Positions 37,454 to 46,742 are shown, numbered from the stretch's first letter. The stretch is DNA of 64,000 nt from Klebsiella pneumoniae (GCA_945860725.1 CAMAQZ010000002.1:1-64000); one strand, 5' to 3'. Made by a program: numbers and translations. Notes: generated by a model not told the origin, from the sequence alone.

Positions 37454-38518
37454 TCAACCCCCGATGTGAAACATCTCGACCTTGTGCTCGCGACCTGCGT
37501 GCAGCGATGCGCGTTGCTCGCTGTAACGGTCGGCACGTCGCTCCCAAACGCTCTGCAGCAAGGCGAGCAGCGTGTCGTCATCCGCACCGCCCCGGAGCGC
37601 CCCCCGCAGTTCGACCCCGGTCGTGGCGAAGAGGCAAGAATACAGTGTGCCATCCGAGGACAGCCGCGCCCGCGAGCAGTCGCCGCAGAACGGTTGGCTG
37701 ACCGAGGAGATGAAGCCGACCTCGCCCATACCGTCGGCGAATGCCTGCCGTTCGGCCACTTCGCCCGCATAGTTGCGACTCGCCGGCGCGAGTGGCCATC
37801 GCTGCGATATCCGTGCTGCGAGCTCCGCCGAAGGCACCACCAGGTCCTGCCGCCATTCGTTGCGGTTACCGACATCCATGTATTCGATGAAGCGCACGAT
37901 CACGCCCGTGCCGCGGAAGTGTTCCACCAGCGCGAGCGCGGTATGGTCATTCACGCCGCGTTGGATGACAGCGTTGACCTTGATCGGTCCGAGACCGGCG
38001 CGCTGCGCCGCCTCGATGCCCTCGAGGACCTGCTCCACGCCGCCGAAGCCGCCGCTCAGATGCGCGAAAGTCGCTGGGTCGAGGCTGTCGAGGCTGACGG
38101 TCACGCGGTGCAGCCCTGCGGCTTTCAGTTCCGTGGCGTACTTGGCGAGCAGCACCCCGTTGGTGGTAAGGGCGATATCCTCGATACCTGCGAGGCCGCT
38201 GAGATCGCCGATCAGATCGGGCAGGTTCGGGCGCAGCAGCGGCTCGCCACCGGTCAGACGCAGCTTGCGCACACCGAGCCGTGCGCCGAGCCGTGCGAGC
38301 CGGACGATCTCGCTGAAGCCGAGACGCTCGGCGGAGGCGAGGAAGCGGTAGCCGTCGTGGAAGGTGTGCTGCGGCATGCAGTAGGGACACCGGAAATTGC
38401 AACGGTCCATCACGGAGATGCGCAGGTCGCGCAACGGCCGTCCTAGGGTGTCGCGCATCGCATCGCGACGACGGGGCAGCAGAGGGTGTTCGCGGTCGCT
38501 CATTGCGGGATCAGCCAT
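37454..38518 (-). CDS. moaA: GTP 3',8-cyclase MoaA
   Basis: 354 aa radical-SAM enzyme. The N-terminal cluster motif is CNFRCPYC in [19 protein letters not shown]; the GGEP loop is [15 protein letters not shown]. The C-terminal second cluster has [21 protein letters not shown]. The protein ends HIGG, the catalytic C-terminal Gly-Gly of MoaA. It makes the 3',8-cyclo-GTP intermediate used by MoaC. It is the second gene of the operon, 12 nt after moeA. Confidence 0.97.
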   Translation of the reverse strand: MADPAMSDREHPLLPRRRDAMRDTLGRPLRDLRISVMDRCNFRCPYCMPQHTFHDGYRFLASAERLGFSEIVRLARLGARLGVRKLRLTGGEPLLRPNLPDLIGDLSGLAGIEDIALTTNGVLLAKYATELKAAGLHRVTVSLDSLDPATFAHLSGGFGGVEQVLEGIEAAQRAGLGPIKVNAVIQRGVNDHTALALVEHFRGTGVIVRFIEYMDVGNRNEWRQDLVVPSAELAARISQRWPLAPASRNYAGEVAERQAFADGMGEVGFISSVSQPFCGDCSRARLSSDGTLYSCLFATTGVELRGALRGGADDDTLLALLQSVWERRADRYSEQRASLHAGREHKVEMFHIGG

Positions 38519-38530
38519 GCAGGAGCCGCC

Positions 38531-39739
38531 TTACCAACGATGCAATCGGGCGACGAAGCCCTTGGGGTGGGTGTGGGGGCCGGGCGGCAGTTCGACCACG
38601 CCGTCGGTGCCGGTGAGGGCGGCATAGTCGCCCGATCCGTTGGTGGTGCGGGGCTCAGCCCAAGGGCGGCCCCAGTCGTCGATCGTGATCTTGACCGGCA
38701 TGAAGAACGCGAGCGTAGCGCGCACTTCGACCGCTGCAGCGAGCGCGATCCGTTCGGGCGCTCGTGGCGGGGTTTCGCCCATCGCGGCATAGAGCGCCGG
38801 CAACACGTAGCGCGCCAGGCAGATAAGCGTCGAGACGGGGTTTCCGGGCAGCGCGAACACGGCGGTGCCGGTCGGCGCCATGCCGAACCAGAGCGGTTTG
38901 CCAGGTCGTTGCGCGACCTTGTGGAACACCTCGCGCACCCCGATCCCAGCGAGCGCCGCAGGTACCAGGTCGAGACGACCGGCGGAGACGCCGCCCGATA
39001 GGATGAGCACATCGTGGGTCTGTACGAGCACGCGCAACCGGGCCTTGAGCGCACCGAGCTCATCGGGCAGATGCTCGTCCGCGATGCGCTGGAAACCTCG
39101 ACGACGCAAGGCCGCGACGATGCCGTAAGCGTTCGAGCGGCGTACCTGATGCGCCAAGATCGGTTCGCCTGGCTCGATGATCTCGTTGCCGGTCGACACG
39201 ACGCTGATGGTCGGTTGGGCACTGACGCGGATGCGCGGCATGCCGGCGCCTGCGGCCACCGCGATCTCGGGTGCGCCAAGCCGCACACCGGTCGCGAGCA
39301 GCAGCGCCCCCTGCCGGACATCGCTGCCACGGCGGTGGATGTTCTGGCCGACAGCGATTCTCAGTTCCGGCTCGAAGGACACGGTTTGGGGTTCGATCTC
39401 GGCAAGACGCGACTGCTCGATCGGTATGACAGCATCACAACCGGCTGGCAGCACGGCACCGGTCATGATCTCGATGGCGTGCTGCGGCGAGGCGAGGGAC
39501 AGCGGCGGATCGCCGGCGGCCTGCATCGCTTGGACGAGGAGCGACTTTCCGCCCCGCAGGCCCGCGGTGGCGACGGCGAAGCCATCCATCGCGACACGAT
39601 CGAACGGCGGCTGGTCACGCTCGGCGTAGATGTTCTCGCGCAGCACGGCGCCGACGCACTGTACGAGCGGCAGCGACTCGATCGGTAGGCAGATGAGCTG
39701 CCCGGCGATGAGGGCGTCAGCTTCGACAGGGGAGATCAT
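38531..39739 (-). CDS. moeA: Molybdopterin molybdenumtransferase MoeA
   Basis: 402 aa from ATG 39739 (MISPVEADALIAGQ). Family landmarks: QPPFDRVAMDGFAV, IEIMTGAVLPAGCDAVIPIE, ISVVSTGNEIIEPGEP, LILSGGVSAGRLDLV and FALPGNPVSTLICLARYV. It inserts molybdate into adenylylated molybdopterin. First gene of the operon moeA-moaA-moaC-mobA/moaD-moaE/moeB/rhodanese. No mogA/moaB is present in the window. Confidence 0.95.
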   Translation of the reverse strand: MISPVEADALIAGQLICLPIESLPLVQCVGAVLRENIYAERDQPPFDRVAMDGFAVATAGLRGGKSLLVQAMQAAGDPPLSLASPQHAIEIMTGAVLPAGCDAVIPIEQSRLAEIEPQTVSFEPELRIAVGQNIHRRGSDVRQGALLLATGVRLGAPEIAVAAGAGMPRIRVSAQPTISVVSTGNEIIEPGEPILAHQVRRSNAYGIVAALRRRGFQRIADEHLPDELGALKARLRVLVQTHDVLILSGGVSAGRLDLVPAALAGIGVREVFHKVAQRPGKPLWFGMAPTGTAVFALPGNPVSTLICLARYVLPALYAAMGETPPRAPERIALAAAVEVRATLAFFMPVKITIDDWGRPWAEPRTTNGSGDYAALTGTDGVVELPPGPHTHPKGFVARLHRW

Positions 39740-39793
39740 GCGAGCAGTGTAGCCCACCCACCCGGACGCAGACCGATGGGGCTCGGCAGGACG

Positions 39794-39816
39794 CCCGGTC
39801 GCCTCACGCGACCGGG
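39794..39816 (-). terminator. Stem-loop after the small secreted protein gene
   Basis: Perfect 9-bp stem CCCGGTCGC / GCGACCGGG with a 5-nt loop, 10 nt downstream of the minus-strand stop codon at 39827. No T-run follows, so it may be a weak or Rho-assisted terminator or an mRNA-stabilising hairpin. Confidence 0.45.
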
Positions 39817-39826
39817 TCGGCCAGGG

Positions 39827-40192
39827 TCACTTCTTCGCGTTCTTCTCGCGCCAAGTACGGATCTGCGTGTTGAGGCGGTCGGCCACGGCCTGCGCTTCGT
39901 CCACGGCGGCGTTCGTCTTCTGGTCACGGATCTTCTCGAGCTCACCACGCGCTTCCGGTGTCATGTTGGGCTGCGCTGCGACAGCCTCATTAAACTGGGT
40001 CTCGAGGCATCCCTGGTAGCCGGTGATGGCGAAGTCGAAGGCCTTCACCTCTTTTTGACTCGCGAGCATCTCCTCCAGCGTTGCCGACCCGCCGTCCGGA
40101 ATCTTCTCCGGGGCCTTGGGGTAGGTGCACGCGGCATGCGCCTGGCTGGCGGCAAGGGCGGCGACGAGCGCCAGCGAGTACAACATCTTCAT
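39827..40192 (-). CDS. Small secreted hypothetical protein
   Basis: 121 aa. Clear signal peptide (MKMLYSLALVAALAASQAHA, cleavage before ACTYP). The mature protein is helical, with two cysteines (after cleavage and in YQGCLETQF) that could form a disulfide, and a C-terminal coiled-coil-like segment rich in Glu, Lys and Gln. GGAGAG lies 8 nt before the ATG. The function is not recognised. It is separated from moeA by 87 nt. Confidence 0.8.
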   Translation of the reverse strand: MKMLYSLALVAALAASQAHAACTYPKAPEKIPDGGSATLEEMLASQKEVKAFDFAITGYQGCLETQFNEAVAAQPNMTPEARGELEKIRDQKTNAAVDEAQAVADRLNTQIRTWREKNAKK

Positions 40193-40273
40193 GGCGGAAT
40201 CTCTCCGGATATGGTGGTCGAGGAAACCCTATGTTACGGCGTAGCCGCAGACCGCGGCAATGGCAGCCGCACT

Positions 40274-40282
40274 TGCTACACT
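40274..40282 (+). promoter_or_regulatory. Extended -10 promoter of tRNA-Arg
   Basis: TGCTACACT (TGn plus TACACT) lies 8 nt before the tRNA 5' end, giving a transcription start at or just before the mature end. The -35 region is not convincing. Confidence 0.5.
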
Positions 40283-40290
40283 GTGATCGT

Positions 40291-40367
40291 GCGCCCGTAG
40301 CTCAGCTGGATAGAGCATCAGGCTTCGAACCTGAGGGTCGGGAGTTCGAATCTCTCCGGGCGCGCCA
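40291..40367 (+). tRNA. tRNA-Arg (anticodon TCG)
   Basis: 77-nt cloverleaf: acceptor GCGCCCG / CGGGCGC; D arm GCTC...GAGC; anticodon stem TCAGG / CCTGA with loop CTTCGAA (anticodon TCG, reading CGA). The T arm is GGGAG-TTCGAAT-CTCTC. The 3' CCA is encoded in the genome (40365-40367). No integrase or attachment-site repeat is seen next to it. Confidence 0.97.
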
Positions 40368-40392
40368 TCTTCCCTGAGATATTGGCCTGTGA

Positions 40393-40406
40393 CCTAAGGC
40401 CTTAGG
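40393..40406. repeat. Perfect 14-bp palindrome downstream of tRNA-Arg
   Basis: CCTAAGGCCTTAGG is fully self-complementary with no loop, 26 nt after the tRNA and 71 nt before the MFS gene. It could be an operator for the transporter or part of tRNA 3' processing/termination; there is no direct evidence. Confidence 0.4.
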
Positions 40407-40476
40407 ACCGAAGGCTGCATGACCAAGGCTTTAAATCCCCGCCCAGTACTCCTGAGCGATCGGCTGCGTTGATGAC

Positions 40477-41664
40477 ATGAAACGGCTAGGCATCCTCTGG
40501 CTCGTGGTGTTCATCAGCCTGGCAGGCTTCGGCATCACCACGATACCGTTCCCCATCGTCGCCGAGCAGATGGGGGCCTCGGATTTCTGGAAGACCTTCG
40601 GCGGCGCGGGTGTGTTCTCGCTGTTCCAGCTCATCTTCACCCCGATCTGGGGGCGTTTCAGCGATGCCTACGGTCGCAAGCCGATCCTGGTGCTCAGCTT
40701 GGCCGGCACCGTGGTCGCTTTCGCGTGGCTGTCGATCGCCGACTCCCTACTATCCTTGCTGATCGCGCGGGCATTCGGCGGCATCATGTCGGGCAATCTG
40801 GCGGCGGCCTTCGCCTACGCCGCCGATGTGACCGAGACCCAAGACCGCGCGAAGGGTCTCGGGATCGTGGGCTCGGCTTTCGGGGTGGGTTTCGCGATCG
40901 GACCACCGCTCGGCGGCTTCCTCGGTACCCTCGATGGCGGCGTGAACCTGTTCTGGCCGGGCATCGTTTCGGCGGGGCTTGCAGTGGTCGCCTTGGTGGG
41001 CACGGTGTTGTTTCTGCCCGAGAGCTTGCCGATCGAGTCGCGTCGACCGTTCCGCGCAGCGCCAGCGACCGCCGCGACACGCACGCGTGGCAGTGCGCCT
41101 TGGTCGATCCTCGCGGCGAAGCCGGTGCTCGTCGGTCTCGTCATCTCCAGTCTGACGGTCGCGATCGCTGCTAGTGCGTTGCAGTCGGTCTACCCGTTCT
41201 GGGGCCGCGACCTGTTCGGATTCTCGCTCGAAGATATCGGGCTGCACTTCACGGCTTTCGCGCTGCTGTCGGCGATCGGTCAAGCCGGTCTCACCGGGCC
41301 GCTGACGCGACGCTTCGGTGAGAGACGATTGGCGGTCGGCGCGCTTGCCGGCGTCACGGTCGCACTGATGCTGTTCTCGGTGGCGAGCAGCCCTGCGATC
41401 GCGTGGCTCGCGATCTGCGTGTTCGGTTTCGCCAACGGACTGTTTCTGCCTGCGATCAGCAGCCTCATGTCCTTCGAGGCGGAGGATGACGAACGCGGTG
41501 CCGTGATGGGCGTGTTTAACGCTTCGAGCAGTGCCGGGCGGATCCTCGGGCCGGCGCTGTCCGGACCGATCTACTTCAAGTTCGGTCCGGCGGCACCGTT
41601 CGTGTTGTCGGCGATGCTCACGGTCCTCGGTGCGCTGCTGATGGCGCGGCGCGAGCGCAGGTGA
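40477..41664 (+). CDS. MFS transporter, TetA-like DHA1 drug:proton antiporter type
   Basis: 395 aa, about 12 transmembrane helices. Signature between helices 2 and 3: PIWGRFSDAYGRKPILVLSL. Motif C-like segment GSAFGVGFAIGPPLGGFLG, typical of antiporters, follows in helix 5. The central loop is SRRPFRAAPATAATRTRG. The C-terminal half has SLMSFEAEDDERGAVMGVFNASSSAGRILGP. The substrate is unknown. It is monocistronic after the tRNA. Confidence 0.9.
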   Translation: MKRLGILWLVVFISLAGFGITTIPFPIVAEQMGASDFWKTFGGAGVFSLFQLIFTPIWGRFSDAYGRKPILVLSLAGTVVAFAWLSIADSLLSLLIARAFGGIMSGNLAAAFAYAADVTETQDRAKGLGIVGSAFGVGFAIGPPLGGFLGTLDGGVNLFWPGIVSAGLAVVALVGTVLFLPESLPIESRRPFRAAPATAATRTRGSAPWSILAAKPVLVGLVISSLTVAIAASALQSVYPFWGRDLFGFSLEDIGLHFTAFALLSAIGQAGLTGPLTRRFGERRLAVGALAGVTVALMLFSVASSPAIAWLAICVFGFANGLFLPAISSLMSFEAEDDERGAVMGVFNASSSAGRILGPALSGPIYFKFGPAAPFVLSAMLTVLGALLMARRERR

Positions 41665-41750
41665 CTTGCGGCACGATGATCCTCGCCGTGATCGTCAGCC
41701 GCGTCTGTCGGTACAGTCGCTGTCCGTGCCATGATGTTTCAGACAGTTCA

Positions 41751-41781
41751 GAACATTGATGTCTTGGAACATGATGTCTTG
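41751..41781 (+). repeat. Tandem direct repeat upstream of nnrU-like gene
   Basis: GAACATTGATGTCTTG (41751-41766) is followed immediately by GAACATGATGTCTTG (41767-41781), differing by one base deletion. It ends 5 nt before the Shine-Dalgarno AAGGAG (41787-41792) of the next gene, so it lies in the leader or at the promoter. Confidence 0.7.
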
Positions 41782-41800
41782 AAATTAAGGAGACGGTCCG

Positions 41801-42373
41801 ATGTCCACGCTGATCTTCGGTCTGCTGATTCTGCTCGGTATGCACTCGGTCTCGATCGTCGCTCCCGCCTGGCGCGACGCCATGGTGGCGCGGATCCGGT
41901 CGCTCCCTTGGAAGGGGGTCTATTCGGTCGTCTCGCTCTCGGGCTTCTGGCTGATGCTGCAAGGCTATGCCGAAGCGCGCCTAGAGCCGGCCGTGGTCTG
42001 GGTGCCGCCGACCGGGATGCGCCATGCGGCGGCGCTGCTCATGTTGCCGGTGTTCCCGTTGCTGCTGGCGACCTACCTCCCAGGCCGCATCCGCAACGCC
42101 GCCAAACACCCGATGCTCGCAGCTGTGAAATTCTGGGCGCTCGCCCACCTGCTGTCGAACGGCATGCTCGCCGACATCGTGCTGTTTGGCGCGTTTCTCG
42201 CGTGGGCGGTGCTCGATCGCATCTCGCTCAAGCGGCGTGCGCCGCAGCCTCTGCCGACGACACCCGCGACGCCTTGGAACGATGTGCTCGCGGTGGTCCT
42301 CGGACTGACGCTCTACGCAGCGTTCGCGATGATCTGGCACCAGCGGCTGTTCGGTGTCGCACCGTTCGGTTGA
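41801..42373 (+). CDS. NnrU family membrane protein
   Basis: 190 aa, about five to six transmembrane helices. Family features: LLILLGMHSVSIVAPAWRDA, SGFWLMLQGYAEAR, AAKHPMLAAVKFWALAHLLSNG (conserved HP and HLL) and DIVLFGAFLAWAVLDRISLKRR. NnrU was first tied to nitrite/nitric-oxide reduction in Rhodobacter; later work places the family with heme- or carotenoid-isomerase-like (Z-ISO) proteins. Its role here is open. RBS AAGGAG is well placed. Confidence 0.9.
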   Translation: MSTLIFGLLILLGMHSVSIVAPAWRDAMVARIRSLPWKGVYSVVSLSGFWLMLQGYAEARLEPAVVWVPPTGMRHAAALLMLPVFPLLLATYLPGRIRNAAKHPMLAAVKFWALAHLLSNGMLADIVLFGAFLAWAVLDRISLKRRAPQPLPTTPATPWNDVLAVVLGLTLYAAFAMIWHQRLFGVAPFG

Positions 42374-42416
42374 CCCGGGCGCCGTCCCCGTTCCCATCCC
42401 CTCACTCGGAGTCCGT

Positions 42417-42896
42417 ATGCCCACCGTCCACGACTTCACCGTCCGTACGATCGAAGGTGCCGAACAGTCCCTCGGTGATCATCGAGGCAAGGTGCTGCTG
42501 ATCGTTAATGTCGCAAGCCGCTGTGGGCTCACGCCGCAGTACACCGCGCTTGAGGCGTTGCAACGTAAACATGCCGAGCATGGGTTCAGCGTGCTCGGCT
42601 TTCCCTGCAACCAGTTCGGCGGCCAAGAGCCAGGCACCGAGGCGCAGATCCTCGAGTTCTGTACGCTCAATTACGAGGTCAGCTTTCCGATGTACGGCAA
42701 GGTCGAAGTCAATGGCGAGGGGACCCATCCGCTTTACGCGCACCTGAAATCCGCGGCACCTGGGCTGCTCGGCAGCGAGAGCTTGAAGTGGAACTTCACA
42801 AAATTCCTGGTCGATCGCGAGGGGCGTGTGGTGCGCCGCTATGCCCCCACCGATTCGCCTGAGAGCATCGAGAAGGACATCGAGGCGCTGCTGTGA
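42417..42896 (+). CDS. Glutathione peroxidase family (thiol) peroxidase
   Basis: 159 aa from ATG 42417. Active-site motif NVASRCGLTPQY with cysteine rather than selenocysteine, then LGFPCNQFGGQEPG (resolving Cys region, Gln), and WNFTKFLVDREGRVVRRYAP (Trp/Asn of the catalytic tetrad). It reduces hydroperoxides with glutathione or thioredoxin. It overlaps the next gene (GTGA), a gamma-glutamyltransferase, forming a glutathione-linked pair. Confidence 0.94.
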   Translation: MPTVHDFTVRTIEGAEQSLGDHRGKVLLIVNVASRCGLTPQYTALEALQRKHAEHGFSVLGFPCNQFGGQEPGTEAQILEFCTLNYEVSFPMYGKVEVNGEGTHPLYAHLKSAAPGLLGSESLKWNFTKFLVDREGRVVRRYAPTDSPESIEKDIEALL

Positions 42897-44695
42897 GGCG
42901 CGAGGTCGGTCGTGTGAGCGTCGCGCTCGCGCTGTCGATCAGCGCAGCATTGATCGCGGGTTGCGCGGCCCCCGTCGCGCGTGATGGAAGGCCTGCATCG
43001 GTGGCGGGCGAGGCGGTCATCGGCGCAGCGGTGATCGAGGCGAAACCTGTGCGCGATGATTGGCGCGCCGGCGGCATGGTAGCCGCCGCCAATCCTTGGG
43101 CCGTGGAAGCCGGGCTCGAGGTGCTGCGTGCGGGCGGTTCGGCCGTCGATGCAGCGGTCGCGGTGCAAGCGGTGCTTGGGCTTGTCGAGCCGCAATCCTC
43201 TGGGCTCGGCGGCGGCGCTTTTCTGGTGCACTACGATGCCCGCAGCGGCGACGTGGTCACCTTCGATGGCCGCGAGGTCGCCCCGCAGGGCGCGACTCCC
43301 CGCATGTTCCTGGACGCCGCCGGTAAGCCGCTCACCTTCCCTGTAGCGGTGCGCTCCGGTCGCGCGGTCGGTGTCCCTGGGGTCGTCTCGATGCTCGGTA
43401 TGGCGCACCGTGAGTTCGGGCGGCTGCCGTGGTCGCGGCCGTGGCAGCCAGCGATCCGCCTCGCAGAGCGGGGGTTCCCGGTCTCGCCGCGGCTCAATGA
43501 TTTGATCGGGTCGGCGCTCGCTCGTGACGCACTGTTGCCCGCCGGCCGTGCCTACCTCACCGTCGAGGGGCGAGCCGATGGGCGTACGCCGCATCCGGTA
43601 GGCGCGTCGCTGAAGAACCCTGATTACGCGCGGACCTTGCGGAGTGTGGCGACGCGCGGTGCCCGCGCCTTCTACGCGGGCGAGATCGCCGAAGCCATCG
43701 TCGCCGGTGCAGCCGTCGAGCCGATGCCGGGGTCGCTGAGTCTCGCCGACCTCGCGGCCTACCGTCCGGCGCGGCTCGAGCCGGTCTGCAGCGGCTATCG
43801 GGTCTACCTCGTCTGCGGCATGCGACCGCCGTCCTCAGGCGGCATCGCGGTGTTGTCGGTGCTCGGCACCCTCGAGAACTTCGACATGGCTTCGATGGGG
43901 CCAGGCACCGTGGCGGGTTGGCATCACCTGATCGAGGCGCAACGGCTCGCCTACGCCGACCGCGACAAGTTCGTCGCCGATGACCGCGTGGTCGCCGTGC
44001 CGCTCGCCGGGCTCACGAACAAAGATTATCTACGCTCGCGGGCAGCGCTGGTGTCACCGTCCCGGGCGATGGCCGTCGTCGAAGCTGGCGAGCCACCCGG
44101 TGCGCCGGCTCGCGGTAGCGATGCCACCGCTGAGGTACCGGGCACCAGCCATTTCGTGGTGGTCGACCCCATGGGCAACGTGGTCTCGATGACGACCACG
44201 GTCGAGTCGCTGTTCGGATCCCAGCGTTTCGTCGCCGGTTTCTTCCTCAACAACCAGCTGACCGATTTCAGCTTCCGTCCGGTGGATGACCGGGGCGAGG
44301 CCATCGCCAATGCGGTCGCGCCCGGCAAGAAGCCGCGTTCTTCGATGTCGCCGACCCTCGTGTTCCGCGACGGCGCGTTCGAACTCGCGGTCGGGTCACC
44401 CGGTGGCAACGCGATCATCGCCTATGTCGCGAAGACCCTGGTCGGCATGCTCGATTGGGGGCTGACGCCGCAGCAGGCGGTCGATCTGCCGAATGTCATC
44501 GCCCGCGGCCCGGTAGTGGTCGAGACCGCGCGCATCGATCCTGCGGTGGTGGAGTCCCTCAAGGGTATGGGGCATGTGTTCCGCGACGGGCGCGGCGAGG
44601 GGTCGGGCCTGCATGCGGTGCGTGTGACCGCGGATGGCCGGCTGGAGGGCGCCGCCGATCCGCGTCGCGAAGGCCGTGCAGTCGCGGTGCCGTAG
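42893..44695 (+). CDS. ggt: Gamma-glutamyltransferase (lipoprotein-type signal)
   Basis: 600 aa Ntn-hydrolase. N-terminal signal with lipobox ALIAGC (Cys about 24). Large subunit: GGMVAAANPWAVEAGLEVLR, GGSAVDAAVAVQAVLGLVEP, SGLGGGAFLVHYD. The autoprocessing/nucleophile Thr is in VPGTSHFVVVDPMGNVVSMT, and the small subunit has GKKPRSSMSPTLVF and VGSPGGNAII. It hydrolyses or transfers the gamma-glutamyl group of glutathione in the periplasm. GTG 42893 overlaps the GPx stop; GTG 42914 is an alternative start. Confidence 0.94.
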   Translation: MRREVGRVSVALALSISAALIAGCAAPVARDGRPASVAGEAVIGAAVIEAKPVRDDWRAGGMVAAANPWAVEAGLEVLRAGGSAVDAAVAVQAVLGLVEPQSSGLGGGAFLVHYDARSGDVVTFDGREVAPQGATPRMFLDAAGKPLTFPVAVRSGRAVGVPGVVSMLGMAHREFGRLPWSRPWQPAIRLAERGFPVSPRLNDLIGSALARDALLPAGRAYLTVEGRADGRTPHPVGASLKNPDYARTLRSVATRGARAFYAGEIAEAIVAGAAVEPMPGSLSLADLAAYRPARLEPVCSGYRVYLVCGMRPPSSGGIAVLSVLGTLENFDMASMGPGTVAGWHHLIEAQRLAYADRDKFVADDRVVAVPLAGLTNKDYLRSRAALVSPSRAMAVVEAGEPPGAPARGSDATAEVPGTSHFVVVDPMGNVVSMTTTVESLFGSQRFVAGFFLNNQLTDFSFRPVDDRGEAIANAVAPGKKPRSSMSPTLVFRDGAFELAVGSPGGNAIIAYVAKTLVGMLDWGLTPQQAVDLPNVIARGPVVVETARIDPAVVESLKGMGHVFRDGRGEGSGLHAVRVTADGRLEGAADPRREGRAVAVP

Positions 44696-44751
44696 AGTTA
44701 ACCTCGCGCCAGTCCTCGCCTTGGTCACCTCCGCGTGGAGAGATTAGAGAC

Positions 44752-45861
44752 ATGAAAGTCCGTGCCGCCGTCGCGTATCAGGCCAAAGCGCCGTTGGTCC
44801 TCGAAGACATCGAGCTCGAAGGCCCGAAGGAAGGCGAGGTGCTGGTCGAGATCAAGGCCACCGGCATCTGCCACACCGATGAGTACACCTTGTCGGGCGC
44901 AGATCCGGAAGGCCAGTTCCCAGTGGTCCTCGGCCATGAGGGCGCGGGCATCGTGGTCGATGTCGGCAAGGGCGTCACCTCGCTGCGCAAGGGCGACCAT
45001 GTGATCCCGCTCTATACGCCGGAGTGCCGGCAGTGCAAGACCTGCCTCAGCGGCAAGTCCAATCTTTGTACCGCCATCCGTGCGACCCAGGGCAAGGGCG
45101 TGATGCCAAACGGCAGCAGCCGCTTCTCCTGTAGCAGTGGGCCGGTGCTGCATTACATGGGCTGTTCCACCTTCGCGAACTTCACCGTGCTGCCTGAGAT
45201 CGCGCTCGCCAAGATCCGCACCGACGCTCCTTTCGAGAAGGTCTGCTACATCGGTTGCGGCGTGACCACCGGCATCGGTGCGGTGATCAACACCGCGAAG
45301 GTCGAACCCGGCGCCAACGTCGTGGTGTTCGGGCTCGGCGGCATCGGCCTCAACGTCATCCAAGGCGCGCGCATGGCGGGTGCCGAGATGATCGTGGGCG
45401 TCGACATCAACCCGGCGCGCGAGGCGATCGCGCGCAAGTTCGGCATGACGCATTTCGTCGACCCGCGTGCAGTGGGCGGCGATGTCGTCGGCCACATCGT
45501 CGAGCTCACGAAGGGCGGCGCCGACTACTCCTTCGAGTGCGTGGGCAACACCACGCTGATGCGCCAGGCGCTCGAGTGTTGCCACCGTGGTTGGGGGGTG
45601 TCGGTGATCATCGGTGTCGCGGGCTCGGGGCAGGAGATCTCGACCCGTCCGTTCCAGCTCGTCACGGGGCGCACCTGGAAGGGGACCGCTTTCGGTGGTG
45701 CGCGCGGCCGCACCGATGTGCCGCGCATCGTCGACTGGTATATGGACGGCAAGATCAACATCGACGACCTCGTGACGCATGTCATGCCGCACCACCGGAT
45801 CAACGAAGGTTTCGACCTGATGCGCCGCGGCGAGTCCATACGCACCGTGCTGACCTACTGA
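44752..45861 (+). CDS. frmA: S-(hydroxymethyl)glutathione dehydrogenase / class III alcohol dehydrogenase
   Basis: 369 aa zinc MDR enzyme. Catalytic zinc region ATGICHTDEYTLSGADPEG and LGHEGAGIVVDVGKGV; the structural-zinc cysteines in ECRQCKTCLSGKSNLC. Rossmann motif VVVFGLGGIGLNVIQGARMAG. C-terminal FGGARGRTDVPRIVDWYMDG. It oxidises the formaldehyde-glutathione adduct with NAD+. Followed 35 nt later by S-formylglutathione hydrolase, the next step. Confidence 0.97.
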   Translation: MKVRAAVAYQAKAPLVLEDIELEGPKEGEVLVEIKATGICHTDEYTLSGADPEGQFPVVLGHEGAGIVVDVGKGVTSLRKGDHVIPLYTPECRQCKTCLSGKSNLCTAIRATQGKGVMPNGSSRFSCSSGPVLHYMGCSTFANFTVLPEIALAKIRTDAPFEKVCYIGCGVTTGIGAVINTAKVEPGANVVVFGLGGIGLNVIQGARMAGAEMIVGVDINPAREAIARKFGMTHFVDPRAVGGDVVGHIVELTKGGADYSFECVGNTTLMRQALECCHRGWGVSVIIGVAGSGQEISTRPFQLVTGRTWKGTAFGGARGRTDVPRIVDWYMDGKINIDDLVTHVMPHHRINEGFDLMRRGESIRTVLTY

Positions 45862-45896
45862 CGGCCCATGCCCGCATCGTCCGTCATCGTCGCAGC

Positions 45897-46742
45897 ATGA
45901 GCGAAGCCTTGGAGACCTTGGCGGAGCATGCCTGCTTCGGCGGTGTGCAAGGTTTCTATCGCCATCGTTCGCAGGCCTGTGCAGGGCCGATGCGCTTCGG
46001 CGTGTTCGTCCCCGAGTCCGTACGCAAGCGGCCGTCTCCGACGCTATTCTGGCTCGCCGGTCTGACCTGCACCGAGGAGACCTTCGCGATCAAGGCAGGC
46101 GCGCAGCGCGTGGCGGCCGAGCTCGGTCTCGTGCTCGTGACACCCGACACGAGCCCGCGTGAGCCGACATTGCCCGGCGACCGTGAGGCCTGGGATCTTG
46201 GCCAAGGAGCCGGTTTCTACGTCGATGCCACCCAAGCACCGTGGTGCGCGCACTACCGCATGTTCTCGTGGGTGACCGAGGAGCTGCCGGCACTGGTCGC
46301 TGCGCGCTTCCCCTCAGATCCGGCAAGAACCGGGGTGTCCGGCCATTCGATGGGCGGCCATGGTGCGCTGATCGCGGCACTTCGCCGCCCCGATGTCTTC
46401 CGCAGCTGCTCGGCGTTCGCACCGATCGCCGCCGCCGCGGAGTGTCCGTGGGGTCACAAGGCCCTCGGCAGCTATCTCGGCGCCGATCGTGCGGCATGGG
46501 CTGCCTGGGATGCGAGCGCCTTGATGAGATCACGCCCCTATCCGCGCGATATCCTCATCGACCAAGGATTGGCCGACCGATTCCTGACCGAGCAATTGCA
46601 GCCAGAACGTCTGGAGGACGCCGCCGCCGCATCGGGGCAACGCTTGACGCTGCGCCGCCACGCTGGATTCGACCACGGGTACTACTTCATCCAGACCTTT
46701 GTCGCTGACCATCTCGAACATCATGCGCGGCAGTTGGGCTGA
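45897..46742 (+). CDS. fghA: S-formylglutathione hydrolase
   Basis: 281 aa esterase-D family. From ATG 45897. LFWLAGLTCTEETFAIKAGA (oxyanion), PREPTLPGDREAWDLGQGAGFYVDAT, the nucleophile in GVSGHSMGGHGALIAAL, the acid in DILIDQGLADRF and the histidine in HAGFDHGYYFI. It releases formate and glutathione. It completes the glutathione-dependent formaldehyde pathway with frmA. Its stop overlaps the SDR start. Confidence 0.96.
   Translation: MSEALETLAEHACFGGVQGFYRHRSQACAGPMRFGVFVPESVRKRPSPTLFWLAGLTCTEETFAIKAGAQRVAAELGLVLVTPDTSPREPTLPGDREAWDLGQGAGFYVDATQAPWCAHYRMFSWVTEELPALVAARFPSDPARTGVSGHSMGGHGALIAALRRPDVFRSCSAFAPIAAAAECPWGHKALGSYLGADRAAWAAWDASALMRSRPYPRDILIDQGLADRFLTEQLQPERLEDAAAASGQRLTLRRHAGFDHGYYFIQTFVADHLEHHARQLG

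Noticed and set aside
37193-38446. 417-codon plus-strand open frame opposite moaC and moaA
   Set aside because: It is the antisense shadow of clearly conserved moaA and moaC; its product has no recognisable fold.
40291-40476. tRNA-Arg as an integration site
   Set aside because: No integrase, no partial tRNA 3' duplicate and no change in composition is seen next to it; the 14-bp palindrome alone is not evidence.
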